Assembly: GCA_020249265.1 (NCBI GenBank)
Contig: JADCGA010000019.1
Coordinates: forward strand, 156,081 to 220,080
Direction: 5' to 3'
Length of the DNA stretch: 64,000 nt
Source of the DNA: Roseomonas sp.
Lineage (GTDB): Bacteria > Pseudomonadota > Alphaproteobacteria > Acetobacterales > Acetobacteraceae
Each line of letters opens with the position of its first letter. The stretch's first letter is position 1. The position numbers were made by a program, and so were the translations under genes. Positions 42,946-54,304 of the stretch are shown here, one piece after another. Under the pieces are notes generated by a model that had not been told where the DNA came from, ran no database searches, and worked only from the letters and a program-made list of their open reading frames with translations.

Positions 42946-45648
42946 CTAATCCGCAATCCGCGCCAAAGCCGCATCAAGCCGCGCGATTTCCGCCTGCCAA
43001 GCGGCCAGCCTTTCGCGGTTTTCTTCCACAATTTCGACTGGCGCGCGGGAGACGAAAGCCTCACTCCCAAGCTTGGCTTCAACCTTTTGCACTTCACCTT
43101 CGATGCGCGTGCGTTCCTTGGCAAGGCGGGCGCGTTCCGCGGCGAAGTCAATTACATCGGCCAAGGGCAGCATCAGCGTGGTTTCATCCAGCACGGCTTG
43201 GACAACGCCCTTGGGCGGTTCGCCGCTCAGGGCGCGGATTTCGCTCGCGCGGCCCATGCGATGAATGGCATCGGCCCAGCGTTCGGCGCGCGCCAGGCTC
43301 TCGGGCCGGGCGCCCGTCATCAGCAGTGGCACGGTGATGGAAGGGGCGACATTCATTTCCGACCGCACGGTGCGGATTTCGGAAATCAGCCGCACCACCC
43401 AATCCAATTCCGCGCGCGCCGCTGCGGCATCGGCAACCGGCATGGCTTCCGGCCAGGCGGTGCGGATCAGGCTGCCCTCAGTGCCATAGCCCATGCGGTG
43501 CCATAGCTCCTCAGTGATGAAGGGCATGACGGGGTGCAGCATGCGCAGGATCACGCCCAGCACATGCGCCGCTGTCGCCTTCACTTCGTCCATATCCGCC
43601 CCATCCGGGCCGTTCAGCACGGGCTTGGCGAATTCCAGGAACCAGTCGCAGAAATCATTCCAGGCGAAGCGATAACAGGCCTTGGCGTAATCATCGAAAC
43701 GGAAGCCTTCCAACGCGGCATTCGCCTCGGCCAGCGCCGTATTGGTTGTATCCAAAATCCAGCGCGACAGTGGAAGCTTGGCAGAGGCGGGATCGAACCC
43801 CGCCACCGGCGCAATGCCGTTCATTTCGCAGAACCGCGCCGCATTCCAGATTTTGGTCGCGAAGGACCGATAGCTTTCCACCCGCTGCCGGCCGAGCTTG
43901 ATATCGCGTCCCGGTGAGGCCAACGCACAAAGCGTGAAGCGCATCGCATCCGCGCCATAGGCGTCCAGCAATTCCAAAGGATCAATGCCGTTGCCGCGCG
44001 ATTTGGACATTTTCTGCCCCTTTTCATCGCGCACCAACCCATGGATGCAAATGGTCTTGAAGGGAACCCGCCCATCCATGAAATGAATACCCATCATCAT
44101 CATCCGGGCGACCCAGAAAAAGATGATATCCGATCCCGTGACCAAAACATCGCCGGGATAGTATTTCGCGAGTTCCGGTGTCTTTTCCGGCCAGCCAATG
44201 GTGGAAAAGGGCCAAAGCGCACTGGAAAACCAGGTATCCAACACATCCTCATCGCGCGTTAGCGCTACATCGCGCCCGAAATGCGCCCGCGCGGCAGCCA
44301 GCGCCTCGGCTTCAGTATGCGCGACGAAAACCTCACCATCCTGCGCATACCAGGCAGGGATTTGATGGCCCCACCAAAGCTGGCGGGAAATGCACCAGGG
44401 CTGGATATCGCGCATCCAGGCAAAGAAGGTGTTTTCGAATTGCTTGGGGGAAAACACGGTCTGGCCAGATTCCACCGCACGGATGGCGGGGGCAGCGAGC
44501 GTCTTGGCATCCACATACCATTGTATCGTCAGGCGCGGTTCAATCGGCACCGCTGAACGCTCACTATGCGGCACCATATGGGTATGGGGTTCGATCTTCT
44601 CGACCAGCTCCAATTCCTCAAGCCGTGCCACAATCGCCTTGCGCGCCGCGAAGCGATCCTGCCCCGTAAGCCCGCGCACAAATTCGTGATCGGCAATGCC
44701 ATCAGCGGCAGCGAAATGCGCGCTGATTTCTTCCAGCATCACACGCCCTTCGGCATCCAGCACGGATGGCATGGGCAGGTCATGGCGCCGCCCAACTTCA
44801 AAATCATTGAAGTCATGCGCCGGCGTAATCTTGACAGCGCCGGAGCCCTTTTCGGGATCGGAATACTCATCCGCCACCACGGGAATGGTGCGGCCCAAAA
44901 GCGGCAGGATCACGCGCTTGCCGATCAAATCCTTGAAGCGCGCATCTTCGGGATGCACCGCAACAGCGGTATCGCCCAGCATGGTCTCTGGCCGCGTTGT
45001 CGCCACCACCAGGAAGCGCCCCGGCGCGCCTTCCACTGGATAGCGCAGATGCCAGAGATTACCCTTCACTTCCTTGCTTTCGACTTCTAGATCGGAAATC
45101 GCGGTCTGAAACTTCGGGTCCCAATTCACCAGGCGTCGGTCGCGATAAATCAGGCCCTGGCGGTGCAGCGTCACGAACACTTCGCGAACTGCGGCTGAAA
45201 GCCCTTCATCCATCGTGAAGCGTTCACGCGGCCAATCGAGCGATGCACCAAGCCGGCGCAATTGCCGCGTAATGGTGCCGCCCGATTCTGCCTTCCATTC
45301 CCACACGCGCTTCAGAAAAGCCTCGCGCCCAATGCTGCGGCGGTCTGGTTGCTTTTGTTCCGCCAATAGGCGTTCCACCACCATTTGCGTCGCAATGCCG
45401 GCATGGTCCGTGCCGGGCTGCCACAGCGCATCGCGCCCCTGCATGCGCCGCCAGCGGATCAGCACATCCTGCAAGGTATTATCCAGCGCATGGCCGATAT
45501 GTAGGCTGCCCGTGACATTGGGCGGCGGAATCATGATGGTGAAGGGGCGGGCTGTGCTTTCCGGGCGGGCGGAAAAAGCGCCTGAAGCCTCCCAGCCTGC
45601 ATAGAGGCGGGGTTCAATCGCGGCGGGGTCGAAAACCTTGTCGAGCAT
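42946..45648 (-). CDS. valS: Valine--tRNA ligase
   Basis: A 900-residue class I synthetase. HIGH motif: PPNVTGSLHIGHALDNTLQ near residue 45. KMSKS motif: GQKMSKSRGNGID near residue 543. Between them lies the editing domain (LVVATTRPETMLGDTAVAVH), and the C-terminus is a coiled-coil (RARLAKERTRIEGEVQKVEA) that clamps the tRNA. Length is normal for alphaproteobacteria. The ATG at 45648 (MLDKVFDPAAIEPRLY) has GGGAGG upstream. PopZ-like and tolC genes lie upstream on the same strand, a familiar alphaproteobacterial arrangement. Confidence 0.97.
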   Translation of the reverse strand: MLDKVFDPAAIEPRLYAGWEASGAFSARPESTARPFTIMIPPPNVTGSLHIGHALDNTLQDVLIRWRRMQGRDALWQPGTDHAGIATQMVVERLLAEQKQPDRRSIGREAFLKRVWEWKAESGGTITRQLRRLGASLDWPRERFTMDEGLSAAVREVFVTLHRQGLIYRDRRLVNWDPKFQTAISDLEVESKEVKGNLWHLRYPVEGAPGRFLVVATTRPETMLGDTAVAVHPEDARFKDLIGKRVILPLLGRTIPVVADEYSDPEKGSGAVKITPAHDFNDFEVGRRHDLPMPSVLDAEGRVMLEEISAHFAAADGIADHEFVRGLTGQDRFAARKAIVARLEELELVEKIEPHTHMVPHSERSAVPIEPRLTIQWYVDAKTLAAPAIRAVESGQTVFSPKQFENTFFAWMRDIQPWCISRQLWWGHQIPAWYAQDGEVFVAHTEAEALAAARAHFGRDVALTRDEDVLDTWFSSALWPFSTIGWPEKTPELAKYYPGDVLVTGSDIIFFWVARMMMMGIHFMDGRVPFKTICIHGLVRDEKGQKMSKSRGNGIDPLELLDAYGADAMRFTLCALASPGRDIKLGRQRVESYRSFATKIWNAARFCEMNGIAPVAGFDPASAKLPLSRWILDTTNTALAEANAALEGFRFDDYAKACYRFAWNDFCDWFLEFAKPVLNGPDGADMDEVKATAAHVLGVILRMLHPVMPFITEELWHRMGYGTEGSLIRTAWPEAMPVADAAAARAELDWVVRLISEIRTVRSEMNVAPSITVPLLMTGARPESLARAERWADAIHRMGRASEIRALSGEPPKGVVQAVLDETTLMLPLADVIDFAAERARLAKERTRIEGEVQKVEAKLGSEAFVSRAPVEIVEENRERLAAWQAEIARLDAALARIAD

Positions 45649-45821
45649 GGCGCCTCCCTTCCCCGCCCCAGGGCGTTACGTCAAGGGCAGGGCGCATGGA
45701 GTGGGGCATCACGCGCTGAAAACCTTTTGGGTTTGGGATTCGGCGTCTTTTTTGGCGACCAAATGGCGTTGAGGGTCGGGTTCGGCGGCGGGATGAGGAG
45801 CGCCCGTGAAGGCGCCAATCC

Positions 45822-46382
45822 TCAAGGCAAGGCGCGGTTGACGACCCGTTCGATTTCCGCGCGCACCAGACGCTCTACCAAGGGCGGCAAATGGGCATCC
45901 AGCCAATCCTTGAGGATGGGGCGGATTTCTTCGCGCACCACATCTTCAATGCTCGGCCCGCCGCGATAGACCTGAGCCCCCCGCTCGGAGCTCACGGCGC
46001 GCAGCAATGACCCAACCGAGGCTGCGGCTGCGGCTGCGGCGGCCGGGGTAACAAGGCTTGAGGCATCATCCATGCCCATGCGTGGGGGTGATGCGGCCCG
46101 GGTCGGCGGCGTCACGAGCATATCCTGGGTCAATTCAATCGGCTCCGGTCCGGACCGCGCAGCGAGTGGCGCTGGCGCCATCGGCGGGGGTGCCAAGTTG
46201 GGCGCAGCCGTCCTGGGTGGCGGTGGCGCCTCGGTTGCTGGCGCTTCCTGCGCAGCACCACCTGCCCCCTCTGTCGCCTGGCCCGCCGCCTCATCCTCAT
46301 TCAGGATGCGCCGAATGGACGCCAGGATATCATCCATGGATTGATCCTGTCCCCCGGCGGGGGGCGGGGCAGTACTGCTCAT
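45822..46382 (-). CDS. PopZ-like (DUF2497) polar-organising protein
   Basis: A 186-residue protein. The N-terminal segment QSMDDILASIRRILNEDEAA and the C-terminal SIEDVVREEIRPILKDWLDA plus LPPLVERLVRAEIERVVNRA are the two conserved parts of PopZ family proteins; the middle is a Pro/Ala-rich disordered linker with an acidic start. In Caulobacter PopZ forms condensates at cell poles that anchor the chromosome origin. Its ATG overlaps the tolC stop by 4 bases. A role in polarity in this organism is inferred. Confidence 0.86.
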   Translation of the reverse strand: MSSTAPPPAGGQDQSMDDILASIRRILNEDEAAGQATEGAGGAAQEAPATEAPPPPRTAAPNLAPPPMAPAPLAARSGPEPIELTQDMLVTPPTRAASPPRMGMDDASSLVTPAAAAAAAASVGSLLRAVSSERGAQVYRGGPSIEDVVREEIRPILKDWLDAHLPPLVERLVRAEIERVVNRALP

Positions 46383-47842
46383 GGTCTTCCTCTCGCAGGC
46401 GCCTGGGGCGCCGTGGCGGTAGTGGCAGCGGCAGGACGCGCCGCGACATCACTATAGTCCCCAGTTCCAACCCAAAGGTTACGAACCGCCTGGTGATAGG
46501 CTTTCGGGTCGTAAAGCTGAACGGGCAGGCCGAGGTCTTGCGCAGTAAGCCGGCCAATGGTGGCCGTCAATGAATAGGAAGCATTGACCAGGGTGGCCAG
46601 GGCCTGCACCAGGCTGACACGGGCATTCAGCAATTCCTGTTCGGCATTCAGCACATCAAGGGTTGTGCGGCTGCCGACAACCGCTTCCCGCTGCACACCA
46701 TCAAGCGCGATTTCCTGGGCGCGGATCTGGGCGCGCACGCTTTCCACCTGGGCGCGGGCAGTGCGCAGCGTTTCCCAGGCTTGCGCCGCCTGCTGGCCGG
46801 CAAGCCTGCGTGCATCTTCCACCAATTGCCGCTGCTGCTGCGCCTGCTGGCGCGCCTGCCGCACCGCGGCGTGTTCGGCACCGCCCTGATAAAGCGGCAC
46901 GGAGAGATTGGCGGTGACTTGAGAGCCCGTTTGTCTTGTACCACGCGTTGTATTGTTATCCAGCCTGAAGGTCTGGCCCTGTACACCGATGGTCGGCAGC
47001 AAGACGCCGAATTGCAGATCAATATTCTCGATCGCCGCGGCTTCATCGAACATGGCGGCGATGACGGTCGGGTTATTGGTGCCGGCCTTTTGCACCGCTT
47101 CCTGGGCGGAACGTACCGGCGGGATAAGCGGCTGCGGCGGAGAAACCCGGTTGGGGGCCATGCCGATCAGGCGCTGGAATACTGCGCGGGACGATTCCCG
47201 ATTGCCATCTGCCTGTTCCAAAGCGGCCCGGGCACCAGCCAGGCGCGATTCCGCCTGCGCGACATCTGTGCGGGTAATTTCACCGACACGGAAGCGTTCA
47301 TTGGTGGCCTGCAACTGCCGCGAGAGGACCTGAACATTGTTCGTGTTGAGGCGCACGACTTCGGTATCGCGGATGACCGCAACATAAGACGCCACGGAAT
47401 CCAGCAATACCTGCTGTTCGGTCGCAATCAGGCGCGAACGCTGGGCGTAGATTTGGTTCTCCGCCCGCCTGGTGCCGGCCACGGTGCGGCCACCGCGATA
47501 GATCGGTTGGGTTACCGCGCCGGTGAGGTTTCCAGTGCTGCGATCAATATCCGTAAAGCGCGAATAGGGGCCTGTTGCGCTATCCACCCGCGATCGCGCC
47601 GTAGCATCCGTATAGCCCCCAGCGGCTGAGAAGGTGACACTGGGCCGCCAGCCAGCCAGGGCCTGGGGTAGATTTTCATCAACCGCGCGAAGCTGCGCCC
47701 GGGCAGCAAGCAATGCCGGGTTATTCGCATAAGCGGCGGCCAGGGCTTCTTGCAGGCTTTGAGCGCCCGCCGGGGCCAAGGGCGTTAGCGCCAGGGCCGC
47801 AGACAGAAACAGCGATGCACGAAAACTTCCCATCAAGTGCAA
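46379..47842 (-). CDS. tolC: TolC-family outer-membrane efflux protein
   Basis: A 487-residue outer-membrane channel. The signal peptide ends near PAGAQS. Two repeats of the OEP fold are visible: SLQEALAAAYANNPALLAAR ... FTDIDRSTGNLTGAVTQPIY and SAQEAVQKAGTNNPTVIAAM ... TGSQVTANLSVPLYQGGAEH. The long helices contain the typical VGSRTTLDVLNAEQELLNAR. TolC trimers connect inner-membrane pumps or type I secretion systems to the exterior; no pump gene is adjacent. The C-terminal tail is Ala/Pro-rich and overlaps the next gene by 4 bases. Confidence 0.95.
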   Translation of the reverse strand: MHLMGSFRASLFLSAALALTPLAPAGAQSLQEALAAAYANNPALLAARAQLRAVDENLPQALAGWRPSVTFSAAGGYTDATARSRVDSATGPYSRFTDIDRSTGNLTGAVTQPIYRGGRTVAGTRRAENQIYAQRSRLIATEQQVLLDSVASYVAVIRDTEVVRLNTNNVQVLSRQLQATNERFRVGEITRTDVAQAESRLAGARAALEQADGNRESSRAVFQRLIGMAPNRVSPPQPLIPPVRSAQEAVQKAGTNNPTVIAAMFDEAAAIENIDLQFGVLLPTIGVQGQTFRLDNNTTRGTRQTGSQVTANLSVPLYQGGAEHAAVRQARQQAQQQRQLVEDARRLAGQQAAQAWETLRTARAQVESVRAQIRAQEIALDGVQREAVVGSRTTLDVLNAEQELLNARVSLVQALATLVNASYSLTATIGRLTAQDLGLPVQLYDPKAYHQAVRNLWVGTGDYSDVAARPAAATTATAPQAPARGRP

Positions 47843-47968
47843 CCCCCAAGCCCCGGGCTAGTCTTCAAGGTAACCCCCATCCGGGTTCCCCAATTTGGAG
47901 CCGCTCAAAGGCTATAGCATGCGCGGGCGGTTGCGCCAGCCCAAGAATGAAAACAATCATAATTCGCC

Positions 47969-48625
47969 TTAGAAAGCGAAGCTCGGATTGGGGAGAAAAG
48001 CAGACAGAGACGCCGCATGCGCCTCAAACGCCACGCGCGGCGTGAAGCTGCCGCCAATATGGCGCACCAAAGTGGCCCGTGCCGGCGGCCCGCCCGTGGT
48101 GACCAGCGTCACCAGGCGCCCGCCTTCTGCCAGCAGGGTCTCAATCGGGCGGGGAATGGCCGGCACGCCACCTTCAATCACAATCACATCAAAGGGGCCG
48201 AGCCCGGCAGGCGGATGGGCCGGGTCTTCCTGCATGAGCCGGATAGAGGTTTTCGGCAGGCAGCGCGCCAAGCCGGCCTGCGCCAAGGCAAGCAAGGCGG
48301 GATCATATTCAAGCGCGGTGACATTGGCGCCCATCGCGGCAAGCACCGCCGCCCCGTAACCGCAGCCCGCGCCAAGCACCAGGGTGCGATCCCCACGGCG
48401 CAGCTCGGCAAGCTGAAACAGCCGCGCCATGACCATGGGCTGCAGCAGGAAACGCCCGCCCGGCAGCGGTACATCCGCATCCGCATAGGCGCGCGGGGCG
48501 AGATCGGCCGGCAGAAAGGCTTCCCTGGGCAAATCGCCAAAGGCCGAAAGGATGCGCGGATCCTGCACCTGATTCGGCCGCAACTGCCCATCCACCATGA
48601 ATTGTCTGGCGCGCGCGAAATCCAT
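47969..48625 (-). CDS. Protein-L-isoaspartate O-methyltransferase-family protein
   Basis: A 218-residue SAM-dependent methyltransferase-like protein. N-terminus RQFMVDGQLRPNQVQDPRIL and PREAFLPADLAPRAYADADV resemble alphaproteobacterial PCMT-like proteins found next to tolC. The SAM loop VLVLGAGCGYGAAVLAAMGA is a variant of ExGxGxG (the acidic residue is missing), followed by ALEYDPALLALAQ. The active-site Ser/Thr stretch of true PCMT is not obvious, so repair activity is uncertain. Start at 48625 (MDFARA), because the ATG at 48634 forms part of the AAGGATG ribosome site. Confidence 0.85.
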   Translation of the reverse strand: MDFARARQFMVDGQLRPNQVQDPRILSAFGDLPREAFLPADLAPRAYADADVPLPGGRFLLQPMVMARLFQLAELRRGDRTLVLGAGCGYGAAVLAAMGANVTALEYDPALLALAQAGLARCLPKTSIRLMQEDPAHPPAGLGPFDVIVIEGGVPAIPRPIETLLAEGGRLVTLVTTGGPPARATLVRHIGGSFTPRVAFEAHAASLSAFLPNPSFAF

Positions 48626-48732
48626 ATTGCCCATCCTTCAAGCCTTGTTGAACACCTTATAAGTCCTCAGGCGCCGCCCCGCCAAGGAGGCGCTTGACCC
48701 GAAACGGGCGCGGCCCGATAGAGACACCTCGG

Positions 48733-48806
48733 GGTCCGGTGGCCGAGTGGTCAGGCAAGGGTCTGCAAAACCCTCTACAGCGGTTCGATTCCGCTCCGGA
48801 CCTCCA
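48733..48806 (+). tRNA. tRNA-Cys (GCA)
   Basis: A 74-base cloverleaf with acceptor GGTCCGG/CCGGACC, D-arm GCCGAGTGGTCAGGC, anticodon loop CTGCAAA (anticodon GCA), T-arm GCGGTTCGATTCCGC, discriminator T and encoded CCA at 48804-48806. T at position 73 fits bacterial tRNA-Cys identity. Confidence 0.97.
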
Positions 48807-48878
48807 AAGCGCGCTTAAGCGAAGCCTCAGGGCTTTGACATGAGGCGCGGCGCTGCTATTAGGCGCGCCGGCTCCTGA

Positions 48879-48954
48879 TCCCCGATAGCTCAGCTGGTAG
48901 AGCGCGGGACTGTTAATCCCTAGGTCGTTGGTTCGAGTCCAACTCGGGGAGCCA
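48879..48954 (+). tRNA. tRNA-Asn (GTT)
   Basis: A 76-base cloverleaf with acceptor TCCCCGA/TCGGGGA, D-arm GCTCAGCTGGTAGAGC, anticodon loop CTGTTAA (anticodon GTT), T-arm TTGGTTCGAGTCCAA, discriminator G and encoded CCA. It follows tRNA-Cys by 72 bases on the same strand and precedes a terminator, so both may form one transcript. Confidence 0.97.
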
Positions 48955-48979
48955 GAGTGCCTTTCAAGGCATGTCACCC

Positions 48980-49002
48980 AAGGGCGCGCGGCGCCTTTTT
49001 TC
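48980..49002 (+). terminator. Intrinsic terminator after tRNA genes
   Basis: AGGGCGC-GCG-GCGCC stem followed by a six-T run and C. It lies 26 bases after the tRNA-Asn CCA end and matches a Rho-independent terminator on the plus strand. Confidence 0.85.
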
Positions 49003-49142
49003 TTGCCTAAACCCCCGAAAAAAATCATGCAAAGATCGTTCGAGGGCTGAATTGTGCCCGAAGCTGATCAGAAACCATCGTGTTTCATAAGCCCCTGAAC
49101 GGAAAAGCGCACGGCCCGCCCGACCTCCGCGCGATCAATCCA

Positions 49143-50465
49143 TCAATCCGCCAGTATCCATAATAACCACAGCGAAAGGCTCGGGAATACCACCACCAGC
49201 CCAAGACGCAGCACATCCGCCGCCACGAAAGGCGCCACGGCACGGTAGGTGGCGAAGATCGGCACATCCCGCGCAATGGCATTCACCACAAAGACATTCA
49301 GCCCAATCGGCGGTGCCGTCAGGCCGATGCCGCAGACAATCAGCACCAGAATGCCGAACCATACCGCCACATCATCCGGCGCCATGCCGAAATCAAGCGC
49401 GGTAATGATGGGGAAAAATACCGGCAGGGTCAGCAGAATCATCGCCAATTCATCCATCACCGCGCCAAGCAGGATGTAGAAAGCGAGTAGCATGACCAGC
49501 ACCGCATGCGGGGGCAGGCCAAGCCCAGCAATGGTTTGTGCGGCTTGCATCGGCAATTGCGAAAAGGCGAGGAAGGCGTTGAATACCTCGGCGCCCAGCA
49601 GGATCATAAAAATCATCGCCGTGGTTTCGGCGGTGCGGATCAATGCCGTGCCGAATTCCTTGAAGCCGATGCTGCGCCGCGCCAACCCAACCAGAAGCAT
49701 GGCGGTGGCGCCCACAGCCGCGCCTTCGGTCGGTGTGAAAATGCCGCCATAAATGCCGCCCAGCATGACAATCGTGACCAGCGCCGCCGGCCATGCCCCC
49801 GCCAGCGCGCGCCAACGTTCCGCCATGGGGAGTTTTTCACTCGGTGGTGCCAAGCCGGGGTTGCGCCTAACCATGTAAGCGATAACGCAAAGATAGAAGG
49901 CGGCGGCGAGAAAGCCCGGAATCAGCGCGGCCTGAAACAGCTTGACGATATTCTGTTCGGTCGAAATCGCATATACCACCAGGATCACGGAAGGCGGTAT
50001 TAGAATGCCAAGTGTGCCGCCCACGGCAATGGTGCCGGTCGCAAAGCCAAGATCATAACCATAGCGGCGAAATTCCGGCAGCGCCGTGCGGCCAAAAGTT
50101 GCCGTTGTGGCAACGGAAGAACCGCAAATGGCACCAAAGGCCGTGCAGGCGCCAATCGTGCTGGAAGCAAGCCCACCGCGGCGATGCCCGATCCAGGCGC
50201 GGGCGGCACGAAACAAATCGGTCGAAAGCCCGGAAACCTCGGCCAGCGCACCCATCAGAATGAACAGCGGAATGACCGAAAGCGTGTAATTGGCAAAGTT
50301 ATGAAAAGGCGTGGTTTTGATGTAGGACAGGAACGCTTGCAGGCTGGTCAGATGAATATAGCCAAGCGCGCCCACCACCAGCATGGCAAGCCCCACCGGC
50401 ATGCGGAGCGCAATCAACCCCAGCATCGCGACGAAGCCAAGAATGGCAATTTCCATCCCGCTCAT
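49143..50465 (-). CDS. TRAP transporter large permease subunit (DctM)
   Basis: A 440-residue, about 12-helix permease. Typical segments are LSVIPLFILMGALAEVSGLS, FGAICGSSVATTATFGRTAL, TLGILIPPSVILVVYAIS and LTAPPIGLNVFVVNAIA. The start MSGMEIAILG at 50465 overlaps the DctQ stop (ATGA). It completes a P-Q-M operon oriented towards the tRNA genes and located beside pobA, so import of an aromatic or other organic acid is plausible but inferred. Confidence 0.95.
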   Translation of the reverse strand: MSGMEIAILGFVAMLGLIALRMPVGLAMLVVGALGYIHLTSLQAFLSYIKTTPFHNFANYTLSVIPLFILMGALAEVSGLSTDLFRAARAWIGHRRGGLASSTIGACTAFGAICGSSVATTATFGRTALPEFRRYGYDLGFATGTIAVGGTLGILIPPSVILVVYAISTEQNIVKLFQAALIPGFLAAAFYLCVIAYMVRRNPGLAPPSEKLPMAERWRALAGAWPAALVTIVMLGGIYGGIFTPTEGAAVGATAMLLVGLARRSIGFKEFGTALIRTAETTAMIFMILLGAEVFNAFLAFSQLPMQAAQTIAGLGLPPHAVLVMLLAFYILLGAVMDELAMILLTLPVFFPIITALDFGMAPDDVAVWFGILVLIVCGIGLTAPPIGLNVFVVNAIARDVPIFATYRAVAPFVAADVLRLGLVVVFPSLSLWLLWILAD

Positions 50466-50983
50466 GCACTGCCCCTGAGCCGCAGGACGGCCGTGGCAAG
50501 CGCGACCAAGGCGGTGAAGCCGGCAAGCCCTGCACAAGCGGCAATGGCGGGGGCGATGGGCAGCAGCAGGACCATGGTGGTAGTGGCACTTTTCGCCGCT
50601 TCCAGCGCACCTGCGCCAAGGCCCCATGCAATCAACGCCATCATGCCGGCAAAGACAACTTCCCAAAGCGCATCAAGCACGGCCTGCATGCGGGGTGGCA
50701 GCCTACTGGTGAAGCTATCCACCATCACATTGCCGCGCTGCGCCTGACACCAGGGCATGAAGGCAAAGACCATGAGCGCCACACCCATTTGCACGAATTC
50801 GAAATCCCCGCGCACGCCGCCAAGCCCAAACGCGCGCAAGGTGACAGAGGTAGTGACCAGCACCGCCAAGCCCATCGCCAAGGCGCCACCAAGCTGCGCG
50901 AGCATGCGCGCCAGCCGATCAAGCAGGCGCACCCCGGTTTCAGATGTTGTCCTATCCAGGGTGCCGCCGGACGTTTCGCTCAC
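50462..50983 (-). CDS. TRAP transporter small permease subunit (DctQ)
   Basis: A 173-residue membrane protein with four hydrophobic helices (for example LGGALAMGLAVLVTTSVTLR and EVVFAGMMALIAWGLGAGAL) and the DctQ signature RGNVMVDSFTSRLPPRMQAV. GTG at 50983 overlaps the DctP stop (GTGA); the frame is open further upstream only as a shadow of DctP. The N-terminal 20 residues are hydrophilic. Assigned from topology and position. Confidence 0.9.
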   Translation of the reverse strand: MSETSGGTLDRTTSETGVRLLDRLARMLAQLGGALAMGLAVLVTTSVTLRAFGLGGVRGDFEFVQMGVALMVFAFMPWCQAQRGNVMVDSFTSRLPPRMQAVLDALWEVVFAGMMALIAWGLGAGALEAAKSATTTMVLLLPIAPAIAACAGLAGFTALVALATAVLRLRGSA

Positions 50984-52023
50984 GCGTGTTTCTGGAGTGC
51001 TGCGCGGGCATCCGCGAGCAGGCGTTCTGCCGGCAGGCCGCGTTCTGTTGCCTGCCGCAGCCAGGTATCGGTGACACCTTGCGTTGCAATACGGAAACGC
51101 GCCACCTCCTCCTGCGGGAGGCTTGTGATGGTATTGCCTTGGCGGGCGCGCACGATGGCAAGCGTTGCTTCCGCCGCTGCATCCCAAGCCTCACCGGCCA
51201 TGCTGGCGGCGACCATGCCGGAATTGGCATCCAGAATCTGGCGAAGATCCGCCGGCAGACCATCATAGCGCGCGCGGTTCATCGCAAGCACGAAGGTGGC
51301 GGTGTAAAGCGTGGGCGAGCCCGGGATTTCGGTGTGATAGCGCACCAATTCATGCACACGGATCGCGGGTACCACTTCCCAGGGCACGACCGTACCATCC
51401 AATACGCGCTGCGCGAGGGATTCGGGCACTTGCGGAATGGGCATACCGATCGCCTGCGCGCCCAGGGCGCGTAACGCTTCTCCACAAAGCCGCGTGGGGA
51501 AACGCAGCCGCAAGCCGGCCATATCCTCAAGCCGCGCGACGCGCTTATTGGCATGGATCACGCCATGATCATGCGCCCACCAGCATAGCGGCTTCACTTC
51601 ACGGAATTCCTCGGCCAGATGCTGGTCGCCATATTCCTGTAGCGCGCGAGAATTGGTGACGGCGCGGCGGGAGGCAACGAAGGGCAGTTCAAAGGCTTCA
51701 ATGCGCGGGAAGCGGCCGGGCGTATTGCCGGGCAAGGTCCAGACAATATCCGCAACGCCATCGCGCGCCTGATCAAAAAGCTGCGGTGGCGTGCCGCCAA
51801 GCTGCATGGCGGGAAAAATCTGGATGCGCAGCCGCCCGCCCGAGGCTTGTTCGATGCGCTGCGCCCAAGGGGCAAGGAAGCGCTGCTGCCCATTGGATGC
51901 AGGCGGCAGGAAGTGATGCAGACGAAGCGTGATCTGCGCCTGCGCCTTCAGATCACGAACCACAAGCGGGCTGGCAAGCACGCCGGCACCAAAAGCCATC
52001 ATATGGCGGCGGGACAGGGTCAT
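50980..52023 (-). CDS. TRAP transporter periplasmic receptor (DctP)
   Basis: A 347-residue receptor. The leader MTLSRRHMMAFGAGVLASPL contains a twin Arg and is cleaved near KAQAQ. The mature part has LRLHHFLPPASNGQQRFLAP, the DctP segment RLRIQIFPAMQLGGTPPQLF and LEDMAGLRLRFPTRLCGEAL with the ligand-binding Arg. AAGGAGC precedes the ATG at 52023. First gene of the P-Q-M operon; about 155 bases separate it from the pobA stop on the same strand, so joint expression with pobA is possible. Confidence 0.93.
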   Translation of the reverse strand: MTLSRRHMMAFGAGVLASPLVVRDLKAQAQITLRLHHFLPPASNGQQRFLAPWAQRIEQASGGRLRIQIFPAMQLGGTPPQLFDQARDGVADIVWTLPGNTPGRFPRIEAFELPFVASRRAVTNSRALQEYGDQHLAEEFREVKPLCWWAHDHGVIHANKRVARLEDMAGLRLRFPTRLCGEALRALGAQAIGMPIPQVPESLAQRVLDGTVVPWEVVPAIRVHELVRYHTEIPGSPTLYTATFVLAMNRARYDGLPADLRQILDANSGMVAASMAGEAWDAAAEATLAIVRARQGNTITSLPQEEVARFRIATQGVTDTWLRQATERGLPAERLLADARAALQKHA

Positions 52024-52178
52024 GGGCGCTCCTTGTTGCGTAGCGATCTGGCCCATGGGCGCGATGCCGGCGCATCAACCCAAGGTGCTGATCACATTCT
52101 TATGCTATTTCGGTAGCACCCGGGCCAAGCACCAGCAAGGGAAAACCGGGGATCCGCCCTGCCTGCCCGCTTAGGGTT

Positions 52179-54298
<2,120 letters not shown>

Positions 54299-54304
54299 GC
54301 CGCC

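Noticed and set aside
45709-45906. 65-codon minus frame after the PopZ-like gene
   Set aside because: It overlaps the 3' end of the PopZ-like gene in another frame, lacks a ribosome site and any recognisable pattern.
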